A DNA stretch of 64,000 bases from NCBI RefSeq assembly GCF_014642875.1, contig NZ_BMJC01000001.1:1035335-1099334 (forward strand), in the 5' to 3' direction. This DNA is from Puia dinghuensis (GTDB lineage Bacteria > Bacteroidota > Bacteroidia > Chitinophagales > Chitinophagaceae). The stretch's first letter is position 1; each line of letters opens with the position of its first letter. This document shows, in pieces, positions 49,230-57,722 of the stretch. The notes beneath the pieces were generated by a model, which searched no databases, was not told where the DNA came from, and saw only the letters and a program-made list of their open reading frames with translations. A program made the translations under genes and the position numbers.

Positions 49230-50434
49230 TTATTAATTTGTCTCAACCATCTGAATCCCATCGCCGCCACAAAACAAACCCCGCCTACCAGCCACCAGAG
49301 CGGTTTAAAGCCCACCCGATCGGCAATTTCAGCGCCCCCCGCGGGTCCTACCACCTGTGCGGTACTCCAGGCGATGGTATATAGGCCCGCATACTGACCA
49401 CGGGTGGTGCTCGTCGTCCGGGATACCCAGAAGGAGTTCATAAAGGGCATCGCCAGTATCTCACCTACTGTCGTCAACACCATGCAAAAAAAGACGGCGG
49501 CCACCGATAGTGGAAGTATATTCAGCAGCAGGTAAGATACGCCAACAAGTCCGGCCCCGTAAACAATATAATACAAATTTTCCCGCCGGCCTTCCAGCCG
49601 GAAGACGAGGATCATCTCGAAAACGGCGATGATCAGTCCATTCATCGTCATCAGCAGCCCGATCATGTATTCCGGCATGTGCAGTGTGCGTTTGTAGTAC
49701 ACCGGAAGCACAGAGAACAATTGGAAAAAACAGGTGGCAAAAAGGATAGTGCAGCAAATAAACCAGAGATAGATCTTGTCCCGATAGGGCGTCAGCATCG
49801 CATCGGCGGGTTGCTGGTCTTCTCCATGCGTGGCGACCGATGTCATGGCTTCCCCCAGGAAACGGCGAAGCAGAAAGGCGGCGAGCAGGTTGGTACAGCC
49901 ATCCACCCAAAAAAGCAAATGATAATTTATCGAAGCCAGGATACCACCGATGGCGCCGCCTACGGCCCAGCCCAGGTTGATGGCCAGGCGGTTGAGGGAA
50001 TAGCTCCTGGTGCGGTTCTCCTCCTTGCTATACGCGGCGATGGCCGTCGAGTTGGCAGGGCGAAAGGCTTCGTTGACCACGCTCAACAGGAAGGTGCAAC
50101 CGCAGATCAGCGGATAGCTGCGCATTTGCCCCAGGAGTATGAACAGCATGCCCCCGCCCGTCAGCGTCACCAGTTGTACCCGATGAAACCCGAACCGGTC
50201 GGTCATCCGCCCACCAAGGAAGCCGCCGCAGACGGCCCCCAGGCCAAAGATACCGATGACCGCACCCGCCTGACCAATGGTATACCCCATGGAAGGCTGC
50301 GTCAGGTAGATGGTCATAAATGGAATCACCATCGTCCCGCTGCGGTTGACAAGCATCACCACGGAGAGAAGCCATGTAGAGCGGGAAAGACCGCTATAAG
50401 CGTCGCGATACAGAGAGATTGTGCGGGTCAGCAC
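49226..50434 (-). CDS. MFS transporter
   Basis: A 402-aa inner-membrane transporter with 12 predicted helices. The loop 2-3 A-motif is GGFLGGRMTDRFGFHRVQLV; NEAFRPANSTAIAAYSKEEN between helices 4 and 5 is typical of the drug/H+ antiporter classes. The substrate is unknown. It overlaps the DUF4197 gene upstream by 1 bp (TAATG) and the methyltransferase gene downstream by 4 bp. Confidence 0.87.
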   Translation of the reverse strand: MLTRTISLYRDAYSGLSRSTWLLSVVMLVNRSGTMVIPFMTIYLTQPSMGYTIGQAGAVIGIFGLGAVCGGFLGGRMTDRFGFHRVQLVTLTGGGMLFILLGQMRSYPLICGCTFLLSVVNEAFRPANSTAIAAYSKEENRTRSYSLNRLAINLGWAVGGAIGGILASINYHLLFWVDGCTNLLAAFLLRRFLGEAMTSVATHGEDQQPADAMLTPYRDKIYLWFICCTILFATCFFQLFSVLPVYYKRTLHMPEYMIGLLMTMNGLIIAVFEMILVFRLEGRRENLYYIVYGAGLVGVSYLLLNILPLSVAAVFFCMVLTTVGEILAMPFMNSFWVSRTTSTTRGQYAGLYTIAWSTAQVVGPAGGAEIADRVGFKPLWWLVGGVCFVAAMGFRWLRQINK

Positions 50435-51156
50435 TATTTACCAAACACTTTTTTCAATAGATCATCTACCTGGGCAGCGGGATTCTGCCGGATATTCTTT
50501 TCTTCAACAGCGACATAATAGAAGACACCATACAGTGCCTTGTCCGTCGTATAGGAAGGCAGATCGCTGTTTACTTTACTATGGAACGGGATCTTGTTGT
50601 ACAGGTCGAATATCTGTTTCCAATACTTGGTTGCACCCGTCTTTTGGAGGGAGCTGTCGATCACCGGACGGAAAGAAGCGGTCAGCTGCGCCGATGTAGA
50701 TTTCCGCAGATAGCCGGTAGCCGCCGTATCCGGGCCTCTCAGGATGCTAACCCCGTCAGACACCGTCATATTTTTTATAGCGCTGAGAAAAATTGGTGCA
50801 GCGGATTTTGCCGCGTCTTCAGCAGCCCGGTTGATGCTCAGGATGGCATCGTCCACCTCTTTATTAAATCCGGCGCTGCGCAAAGCCTTTTCTACTTTTG
50901 CCGCCTCGGGAGGCAGAAGTATCTTCACGGCAGCGTCTTTGAAGAAGCCATCGACGGCCGACAGCCGGTCCGTACTCTTCTGGGTGCCGTGGTTGAGCGC
51001 ATCTTTCAGACCAGCCACGATATCTTCCGAACTAAGGCCTTTTCCGCTACCGCCTGTTATGGCGTTTTTGGCCTTGTCGAACAAGCTGCCCTGGGCGTTA
51101 ACGATGACAACGGAGAATAAGAAAAGGGTAAGGAATGAAGTAAGCTTCTTGATCAT
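50434..51156 (-). CDS. DUF4197 domain-containing exported protein
   Basis: A 240-aa protein with a signal peptide (LTLFLFSVVIVNAQ). DUF4197 features: SSEDIVAGLKDALNHGTQKS, VKILLPPEAAKVEKALRSAG, DAILSINRAAEDAAKSAAPI, MTVSDGVSILRGPDTAATGY and TTDKALYGVFYYVAVEEKNI. Function unknown; predicted helical periplasmic protein. First gene of the operon with the MFS and methyltransferase genes. Confidence 0.9.
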   Translation of the reverse strand: MIKKLTSFLTLFLFSVVIVNAQGSLFDKAKNAITGGSGKGLSSEDIVAGLKDALNHGTQKSTDRLSAVDGFFKDAAVKILLPPEAAKVEKALRSAGFNKEVDDAILSINRAAEDAAKSAAPIFLSAIKNMTVSDGVSILRGPDTAATGYLRKSTSAQLTASFRPVIDSSLQKTGATKYWKQIFDLYNKIPFHSKVNSDLPSYTTDKALYGVFYYVAVEEKNIRQNPAAQVDDLLKKVFGK

Positions 51157-51230
51157 TGGATATTTTTTGTAAAGGTAAGGAACGCCGGTCAGTCCCGTTT
51201 ATTGCCCGTCCTTATATTGCCAATAAACCA

Positions 51231-51238
51231 TACCTTTG
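51231..51238 (+). promoter_or_regulatory. -7 element of the FKBP gene
   Basis: TACCTTTG, an exact TAnnTTTG match, 23 nt before the ATG at 51262. Confidence 0.5.
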
Positions 51239-51261
51239 CGTCTCATATTAACAAAATAGTT

Positions 51262-52059
51262 ATGGTATTGTATAGAACATTGCTGGCATCGACCCTCTGC
51301 TTATCCGCCGGTCTTTCCGTCTTTGCACAGACTGCCAAAACCACCACGCCCGCGCATAAAGCCCCGACTGCTTCCACAACTGTTACAAGTGTCTCCACAC
51401 TGAAAACGAACCAGGACTCCCTGAGCTATGCCATCGGCCTCAGCGTCGCAAGGTTCTACAAACAGTACAATATCACCAATATCAATACCGCGGAGGTAAC
51501 CCGCGCCATCAACGATGTCAATAAAAAAGGTAAGCTCCTGCTCACCGAAGAACAGGCCGACGCCTGTATCCGGGCTTTCATGATGAAGAGAAATGCCGAG
51601 ATGCAGGCAGTGAATAGCGAAAAAGCCTCGGCTAATAAAAAACTCGGTCAGGACTTCCTCGCCGCCAACAAGAACAAGCCCGGTGTGGTCTCCTTGCCCA
51701 GTGGTCTCCAATACCAGATCATAAAAGCAGGAACGGGTCCCAAGCCGGCGATCACCGATCAGGTAAAAGTGCACTATCATGGTATGCTTATCGACGGAAG
51801 AGTGTTCGACAGCAGCATCGAAAGAGGCGAACCCATCGAGCTGGCCGTCAACGGTGTCATCCCCGGCTGGACGGAAGCCCTGCAGCTGATGCCCGTAGGC
51901 AGTAAGTGGAAACTCTTTATCCCTTCCAATCTTGCCTATGGCGACCAGCAGGCCGGCCAGATGATCGCGCCTGGCTCTACGCTCATCTTCGATGTGGAAT
52001 TGCTCGACATCGTCAAGCATGGCGGCACTAATGCCCCCGACAGCACGACAAATCATTGA
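51262..52059 (+). CDS. FKBP-type peptidyl-prolyl isomerase, exported (FkpA/Mip-like)
   Basis: A 265-aa periplasmic or outer-membrane-associated isomerase. A signal peptide (TLCLSAGLSVFAQ) and a Thr/Ala-rich stub are followed by an FkpA/Mip-type helical dimerisation domain (SLSYAIGLSVARFYKQYN onward) and the FKBP domain: VKVHYHGMLIDGRVFDSSIE, ELAVNGVIPGWTEALQLMPV, LFIPSNLAYGDQQAG and TLIFDVELLDI. The ATG at 51262 is chosen. The stop codon directly abuts that of the convergent ATPase gene. Confidence 0.93.
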   Translation: MVLYRTLLASTLCLSAGLSVFAQTAKTTTPAHKAPTASTTVTSVSTLKTNQDSLSYAIGLSVARFYKQYNITNINTAEVTRAINDVNKKGKLLLTEEQADACIRAFMMKRNAEMQAVNSEKASANKKLGQDFLAANKNKPGVVSLPSGLQYQIIKAGTGPKPAITDQVKVHYHGMLIDGRVFDSSIERGEPIELAVNGVIPGWTEALQLMPVGSKWKLFIPSNLAYGDQQAGQMIAPGSTLIFDVELLDIVKHGGTNAPDSTTNH

Positions 52060-53361
52060 TTATTTTATTTCCCCGAACAATCCGTGGATGGCATACAATG
52101 GAATGTTTGCCATCCACTCCTCTTTACGATAGTCGGACATCGATGTTCTGAAGGCTTGCGGCGGCTTATACTTTTGGTGATATACTTTTAAGCTCTTGGC
52201 TTGCAGGTTCTCGGCAGCCTTCACTTCGAGCGGTGCTATGTGGCCCCAATACTGCACCAGGAAATCTATTTCAGCCCTCGAGTCGGGGGACCAATAGAAG
52301 ATACCGGCTTCCTTTTCTGCCATCAATTGCTGCAGAACATATTGCTCCGTAAGGGCCCCTTTGAATTCCTGAAACAGGCTGTTACCTTCCAGCAAAGTTT
52401 TGACATCCAGGCCGGACATAGCCGAAAGCAGCCCTATATCTACCAGGAATAATTTGAATGCACCAATATCATCAAATGCTTTCAAGGGGATAGCCGGTTT
52501 GCTCACATTGTTCACCTTATAGATGAGACCACAATCGATGAGCCAGTTAAGGGCAAGTTCATATTCCCGGGCTCTCGCTCCTTCCCGGATAAGCCCATAA
52601 ATAAACTTCCGGTTCTCCTTTGCCAATTGAGTCGGAATGGAATTCCAAAGGGAGCGGATACGCGGAACAATATCCCGGGGTGCATGCTTGGCAAAATCGT
52701 GCTCGTACCCGGAAAGGATACGTGTCTGAATGTCGCGTACTGCCTTAAAATCTTTATGCTGCGCGAACGACCAGACCGCCTCCGGCATACCACCGACAAA
52801 GTAATATTGTTTCAGCAGTTCGATGTACCGGGTTTTGAAGCCCGTGATCAAGGGCCAATCACCGTTCCGCAATAGATCGGCCATGGGTTTTCCGTCGACG
52901 ACTTCCACGAACTCCACAAAACAAAGTGGGCGAAGGTCGAGGAAGGCAACTTTTCCTACGGGAAAAGAAGTCCCCCCCATCAATGCAACACCCAATAAGG
53001 ACCCTGCACATATCACATGGTATTCGGGCGCATTCTCATAAAAGTATTTCATGCAGGTGAGCGCGCCAGGCGCTTCCTGCACCTCATCGAAAATGATCAG
53101 CGTATTCCCTGCATCGATTGTCACTCCGGTCTCGATCTGGACAGCCGTAAGGATACGTTTGATATCGAAATCTGTCGTAAATAAGGTCCTCAGAACGGCA
53201 TTGCTTTCCAGGTTGACATAGGCGCATTGCTGATAATGGGTGCGGCCAAATTCCTTCATAAGCCAGGTCTTACCCACCTGTCTCGCACCCCAGATGATCA
53301 ATGGCTTACGGGGCGCCAACTGCTTCCATCGCTCCAAATCAGAAAGTTGGTTTCTATTCAT
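52060..53361 (-). CDS. AAA+/DUF4143 family ATPase
   Basis: A 433-aa protein: N-terminal AAA domain with Walker A WGARQVGKTWLMKEFG and Walker B TLIIFDEVQEAP, an arginine finger region near YEHDFAKHAP, then a winged-helix-like part and a C-terminal DUF4143 nuclease-like region with D-rich SPDSRAEIDFLVQYWGH and LEVKAAENLQAKSLKVYHQK, whose E..D..EVK pattern resembles a PD-(D/E)xK active site. These solitary ATPases are common in Bacteroidota and their role is unsettled; some look like defence or addiction modules. The ATG at 53361 is used. Three spaced repeats (53377-53459) lie just upstream. Confidence 0.88.
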   Translation of the reverse strand: MNRNQLSDLERWKQLAPRKPLIIWGARQVGKTWLMKEFGRTHYQQCAYVNLESNAVLRTLFTTDFDIKRILTAVQIETGVTIDAGNTLIIFDEVQEAPGALTCMKYFYENAPEYHVICAGSLLGVALMGGTSFPVGKVAFLDLRPLCFVEFVEVVDGKPMADLLRNGDWPLITGFKTRYIELLKQYYFVGGMPEAVWSFAQHKDFKAVRDIQTRILSGYEHDFAKHAPRDIVPRIRSLWNSIPTQLAKENRKFIYGLIREGARAREYELALNWLIDCGLIYKVNNVSKPAIPLKAFDDIGAFKLFLVDIGLLSAMSGLDVKTLLEGNSLFQEFKGALTEQYVLQQLMAEKEAGIFYWSPDSRAEIDFLVQYWGHIAPLEVKAAENLQAKSLKVYHQKYKPPQAFRTSMSDYRKEEWMANIPLYAIHGLFGEIK

Positions 53362-53376
53362 TTTCAATAACTTGAC

Positions 53377-53459
53377 AAAAAGACGGACGACTTTTTGCCC
53401 AAAATTACAAAAAGATGGACGACTTTTCGGAAATTCTTCCAAAAAGACGGACGACTTTT
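53377..53459. repeat. Three 19-bp direct repeats at exact 32-bp period
   Basis: AAAAAGACGGACGACTTTT at 53377, 53409 (one change, GATGG) and 53441; period 32 bp at each step, spacers of 13 bp that differ. Each repeat has AAAAAG at one end and CTTTT at the other. They begin 15 bp upstream of the ATPase start, in its likely promoter. The even spacing of about three helical turns would place all copies on one face of the DNA. Confidence 0.75.
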
Positions 53460-53529
53460 CGGCAAACTCAGTGGGAAATCCAATTGCCGGCCCCGGAGAG
53501 GGTTATCCGTAAAAATCGTATTTTGGGCC

Positions 53530-53970
53530 ATGATCAGACCTATCCTGCTGCTCGCGGCTCTTCTTCTGCGTGGGATGGACCAGGACGTCAAAGTAGCCAC
53601 CTGGTCTGTCGGAAAGCCGGAAACCGCAGCCTATGAAAGTCTCTCGTTCTGGATAAAGGAGAACCACCGTGCCTATATCCGTTATTCCCACGGAAAAAGC
53701 AATGACGATACCGAGCTTCAATGGCTGGGACCGGACACCTACAACGGCCGGAAAGCTTTCCGCGTCACTTTGCCAAAGTCGGGCGCCTGTTGCCTCGTCA
53801 TCGCTCCCGACACTGTTGGGATACAGGTAATAGATAGCCGGCGACATTCCACAAAATCCTTTTATTGGGAAGATGAGAATCCCGCCGGCGACTCTATAGC
53901 TCGTTGTTCTATTTGCGCACAGGACGAGAAGGAAGCCGTGGGCTGGCTTCGCCGCTACTTCCTGCGTTAG
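53530..53970 (+). CDS. Small exported hypothetical protein
   Basis: A 146-aa protein beginning with a short hydrophobic stretch (MIRPILLLAALLLRG) that may be a signal. No family was recognised. It contains three clustered cysteines in pairs (SGACCLVIAPD and RCSICAQDE) and beta-rich segments. The ATG at 53530 is chosen; the upstream open frame would run through the 32-bp repeats and looks non-coding. Convergent with the SPFH gene, 14 bp apart. Confidence 0.55.
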   Translation: MIRPILLLAALLLRGMDQDVKVATWSVGKPETAAYESLSFWIKENHRAYIRYSHGKSNDDTELQWLGPDTYNGRKAFRVTLPKSGACCLVIAPDTVGIQVIDSRRHSTKSFYWEDENPAGDSIARCSICAQDEKEAVGWLRRYFLR

Positions 53971-53984
53971 AACGGACGCAATCT

Positions 53985-55892
53985 TTAGTTGCCCTTTTCA
54001 TCCGTTTTTTTACGCAACTGCTCCAGCAGCTGCAGACCAAGGAGCCCGCTGATCGGTGCGCCCGCGCCATCATGGCCACCGATGAGAATATCAGGCATGA
54101 TCTTGATATGCTGCTGGCCTATCGCCTCCATCACCTTCAGTTGGGTGAAGTTGCCTCCACCCATGGCTTCCACGGCTAATTTATAGGACTCTGCGGAGGA
54201 CTTACCGATGGCGAGTATCTTCTCGGCTTCCGCATTACCCGTGACGGAGATCTTTTCTGCATCCGCTTTTGCGATCAGTTCTATCTTTTCCGCGTCGGCC
54301 TTTGCCAGCAGGCGGGTCTTTTCCGCCTCGCCGCTGGCCAGCAGTTTGAGCCGGTCGGCTTCGGCATTGGCCTGCAGCCGGACGCTGTTGGCGTCACCCG
54401 TCGCCTTCTTCACAGAAGCATCGGCGATGCGTTCGGCGATGAGCACGCCCTGGTCGGCCTTTACTATCTCTTTCTGGATGTCGGCGATAGCCGTTTCTTT
54501 CTCCAGGCTTTGCCTCGTCTCCTGCGCCTTCATCTGGGTCTCATATGTCACCTTCTGTTCTTCGGCGATCTTACGGTCCGTAAGGGTCTTCATCAGGCTT
54601 TCGGGCGGAACGATGTCGCCAATAAGCGTGTCTACGCCGATGACATTGTATTGCTCCAGCACCCGGCCGATATGCAGCCGGGCCGACTCCTGTCTTTCCT
54701 TGCGGGTGCCGAGAAAGGCGATGACATCGCTGTCCTGCGCGGAGTTGCGGAAGTAGTTACCGATGGTGGGCTCGAGCACCTGGCTCACCAGGTTCACCAT
54801 ATTGCCAAAGCGGGCGATCACCTTTGGCGCCTCCGTCGTCGGGATATGAATGATCTGGGCTACGTCGAGATTGAAGGGGAAACCGTCCTTGCTGCGCACC
54901 GTAATGGTAGAAAGATTCTTATCCAGCTGATGCGCCTCACTACGGGCACTGGCCCAGTTGAGCACAAGATTGGTGGTGGGCACCAGCTCCGTTTTCTGGA
55001 TATATGGGTTGATGGGGTACTTACCCGGGCCGAACGGCTCCGCCCATACGCCCTTATTCCCGCGGGCTACGATATTGCCGTGTTTGAAGTCCACGCCGCT
55101 GAGATCGGCCCCTTCGTTGCCGACAAAAGAGATGACGACGCCGACATAACCGATGGGGATCTCGGTCATTTTCACCATTTCCACTTTCACGAACCAGGGG
55201 TTGAGGAAATAACTACCGGCAAGGATCACCTGCTCCTGCAGGCCCTTATAGCCGCCGTTGGCCAGAAAGAGATCGGCATCCTGAAATTTGTTGTGCTCAC
55301 CGATAAGCCGGCCGGCGATCTGCCCTTCTTCAAGCGGCTTTCCTTCCAGCGTGGTCACAATGCCGACGGCATTGTCCGGGATACTGATCATATCGGTGAT
55401 CTCGACATCAAAAAGAAAGGTGTTGATACGATAGGACCCCGGCGTCATGATGGCGGTCTGCCTCCCCTTTCGACCGCCGTTCTTCAGAAAGGCAGCGGCA
55501 TCCTGGAAAGAGTCACAGGGAACCTTCCGCGCGAGGATGGCGCCGGTCTCGAGCTCGCCGCCATCGCGGGCCAGCACCAGGCCGATCTTCCCCGTCGGGA
55601 TCACCGTGAACGGCTGAAAGTTGATCGCATATTGCCAGAACCATTTGCCGAAATAGACGCCAGGCGCCAGCGTCTGCGCCTGAAAGCCGGCTTCGCCTTC
55701 GGTGGCGATGATATGGCCTTCCGGCAGGGATTGCTTCCCCCACAGCACGAATTTTTTGGTTACCAGGCCTATCCGGTCCTCCGGCACGATGACCAGGCCA
55801 AAGAAGACCCGCAGGATGATGCGGTAGAGCAGGATACATAATAAGGGGATGCCGATGATCAATCCCCATTTGATCAGTTGTGAGTTGTCCAT
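53985..55892 (-). CDS. SPFH/Band-7 flotillin-like membrane protein
   Basis: A 635-aa protein with one N-terminal transmembrane helix (WGLIIGIPLLCILLYRIILR) followed by a long Band-7/flotillin region (RIGLVTKKFVLWGKQSLPEG, DMISIPDNAVGIVTTLEGKP, MTEIPIGYVGVVISFVGNEG). From about residue 455 to 575 an Ala/Glu-rich coiled coil repeats (KTRLLAKADAEKIELIAKA). Flotillin-like proteins oligomerise in membrane microdomains. It has three Band-7-like repeats before the coiled coil, longer than usual flotillins. The ATG at 55892 is chosen. Downstream of the DUF4139 gene on the same strand. Confidence 0.88.
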   Translation of the reverse strand: MDNSQLIKWGLIIGIPLLCILLYRIILRVFFGLVIVPEDRIGLVTKKFVLWGKQSLPEGHIIATEGEAGFQAQTLAPGVYFGKWFWQYAINFQPFTVIPTGKIGLVLARDGGELETGAILARKVPCDSFQDAAAFLKNGGRKGRQTAIMTPGSYRINTFLFDVEITDMISIPDNAVGIVTTLEGKPLEEGQIAGRLIGEHNKFQDADLFLANGGYKGLQEQVILAGSYFLNPWFVKVEMVKMTEIPIGYVGVVISFVGNEGADLSGVDFKHGNIVARGNKGVWAEPFGPGKYPINPYIQKTELVPTTNLVLNWASARSEAHQLDKNLSTITVRSKDGFPFNLDVAQIIHIPTTEAPKVIARFGNMVNLVSQVLEPTIGNYFRNSAQDSDVIAFLGTRKERQESARLHIGRVLEQYNVIGVDTLIGDIVPPESLMKTLTDRKIAEEQKVTYETQMKAQETRQSLEKETAIADIQKEIVKADQGVLIAERIADASVKKATGDANSVRLQANAEADRLKLLASGEAEKTRLLAKADAEKIELIAKADAEKISVTGNAEAEKILAIGKSSAESYKLAVEAMGGGNFTQLKVMEAIGQQHIKIMPDILIGGHDGAGAPISGLLGLQLLEQLRKKTDEKGN

Positions 55893-56023
55893 TTTGTTAT
55901 AGAGGTTTGTCCGTTGAAGATACAAAGTTTGTCCACAGCCACCACCCGCTCAATAAAATTCGGATAAACGGTAAAAAACAGACAGGACTAACGGCAACAT
56001 GGGTCCCAGTAAAACCTCTACAT

Positions 56024-57670
56024 TCAATTAATATTCAGAACCTTGTCCTTGGGATATTTCACACTGTAGCTGATTCGGTAAGAGCGGCTTTCGCCCGGCG
56101 CCAGTTCCAGGTTCCAGGTGAGGATGCCGGTATCCGGATTCACCACAGCCCCGCTGCTGTCGAGCAGTTCCGTCTCGATGTCTTTATCAGTGGACAGCGG
56201 GTATTGGTCCTTCAGGATCATCCGTGCCTTCTCCTTCTTGTTGTTCCGCACGGTAATCAGGAAGGTATACACCTGCTTCTTGCTGGACCCGAGGAATTTC
56301 ACGCTGCTGTAGTCGACGAGCTTTTCCCTTTTGACGACGATGCGCTTGTCGCGGCCCAGGGTCAGATTCAATGTGTCCTGGATCGACCCCGGATCGATCC
56401 GCGACTTACCGATATACGTTCCCTCCACCATGATGCTGGCCTCCCCCGGCAGGAGGTTCAATTTTTCCCAACCGGTTAATTGCCCCAGCAGGTAAGCATC
56501 CTTGTCCACACCCGGAGCGGCATAATATTGGTAGACGCAGGGCAGTTGGTATTCCTTCAGCACGACGCCCTGTTCCATTCCATTGCCGGGAACATCATAG
56601 GGGATATCGATGTCGAAGACGGCATCCATAGTGCGATCGTTGAGGGTGACGTAGTCACCCAGTTCGTCTTTTGCCCCGACCGATGCCGCTCCCCGAATGA
56701 CTACGGATTCCTGCAACGCGAGTGTTTTATAGTTGCCGCTTATCTTGTTGTCGAGGGTATTGGCCGGCGATGGGGCGGCAAAATATCCGACGGCCCTCAT
56801 GGCCTCCACAAACCGCAGGAACCGCGCCTTCAGCACGGGTGCATTTCCGCCCTGCGAGGGAAGCGAAGTGGACAGGCTCAGCTTCACCTGTTTCCAGTCG
56901 ATGCCGGAGGTCTGTACCACCTGGGCCTTGTAGAAGAGATGCAGCGGGTCGTTGCTGTTGATCACCTTCAGGTCATAGGAGGGCTCCCAGTGCGCGGCCG
57001 TCGTCAGATAAGAGACGGTAAGATCACAGGGGCCGGCCGAGGGGCTCAACAGTTGCAGGACCAGACTGCCGCCCGTCGATGCTTTCTTTTTTTCCTCTTC
57101 CTTTATCTGGCTGTCCAGCCTGTAGGCAAGTTGATTCAGCTCCGTGGTGCGCTCGTTGTAACCGCTGATGTCCATCCTGATCTCAACCTGTTTCTGCCGC
57201 TGATAGTCGATCATCTTCGCCAATTCTACGACGCTGACCCCGGTATTCGTACCGCCGACAGTCTTATTGCCATTCAGCACCTCGAGTAGTTCGCCGGCCG
57301 ATTTGCTCAGTACCTCCAGCCGGGTCAGCTCTTTTTTGATCGCGGCAATCGAATCCTGTAGTTTTTTGACAAAGCGGCTCACCGTTTCGGGTCGGAGGTA
57401 GTCGGTGGAGAATGTCACCGACATAACCGTGACATTCGATGAGCAGGTGACCCGAACGCTGGAGATATCGATGGCATTGCTGAGATCGCCGATCACCAGT
57501 TCATTAGCGCCGCGATCCAGGTGAGCGATTGCGGTGTGCACGAGTTCAGCCCCGCTGCGGTAAACCGTGGCCGAGCGGAGGGTGGAAGAGACGACATGCT
57601 GCCCTTCTTCTGCCGTCGCAGACAACAGGGACAGATTGAATAAAAAGACTAAAAAAGTGAGTGGTCGCAT
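56024..57670 (-). CDS. DUF4139/DUF4140 (mucoidy-inhibitor MuiA-like) exported protein
   Basis: A 548-aa protein. A signal peptide (FLVFLFNLSLLSATA) is followed by DUF4140 (STLRSATVYRSGAELVHTAI), a coiled coil (about 95-210), and DUF4139 (LTVSYLTTAAHWEPSYDLKV, QTSGIDWKQVKLSLSTSLPS), ending in LELAPGESRSYRISYSVKYP. Homologues were named for a mucoidy-inhibiting phenotype, but the function is unknown; it is probably at the cell surface or periplasm. Preceded by the GT35-like gene (52-bp gap) and followed by the SPFH gene (131-bp gap). Confidence 0.88.
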   Translation of the reverse strand: MRPLTFLVFLFNLSLLSATAEEGQHVVSSTLRSATVYRSGAELVHTAIAHLDRGANELVIGDLSNAIDISSVRVTCSSNVTVMSVTFSTDYLRPETVSRFVKKLQDSIAAIKKELTRLEVLSKSAGELLEVLNGNKTVGGTNTGVSVVELAKMIDYQRQKQVEIRMDISGYNERTTELNQLAYRLDSQIKEEEKKKASTGGSLVLQLLSPSAGPCDLTVSYLTTAAHWEPSYDLKVINSNDPLHLFYKAQVVQTSGIDWKQVKLSLSTSLPSQGGNAPVLKARFLRFVEAMRAVGYFAAPSPANTLDNKISGNYKTLALQESVVIRGAASVGAKDELGDYVTLNDRTMDAVFDIDIPYDVPGNGMEQGVVLKEYQLPCVYQYYAAPGVDKDAYLLGQLTGWEKLNLLPGEASIMVEGTYIGKSRIDPGSIQDTLNLTLGRDKRIVVKREKLVDYSSVKFLGSSKKQVYTFLITVRNNKKEKARMILKDQYPLSTDKDIETELLDSSGAVVNPDTGILTWNLELAPGESRSYRISYSVKYPKDKVLNIN

Positions 57671-57722
57671 ATGAGAGGATTTACTCCCAGGATGCAACCA
57701 CCCGGATAATTACATAAACCGC

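Noticed and set aside
53377-53459. CRISPR array
   Set aside because: Only three repeats of 19 bp, spacers of 13 bp, and no cas genes in the window.
54510-55841. A 443-codon plus-strand open frame inside the SPFH gene
   Set aside because: Shadow of the flotillin-like gene; no signal peptide, family motif or ribosome-binding context.
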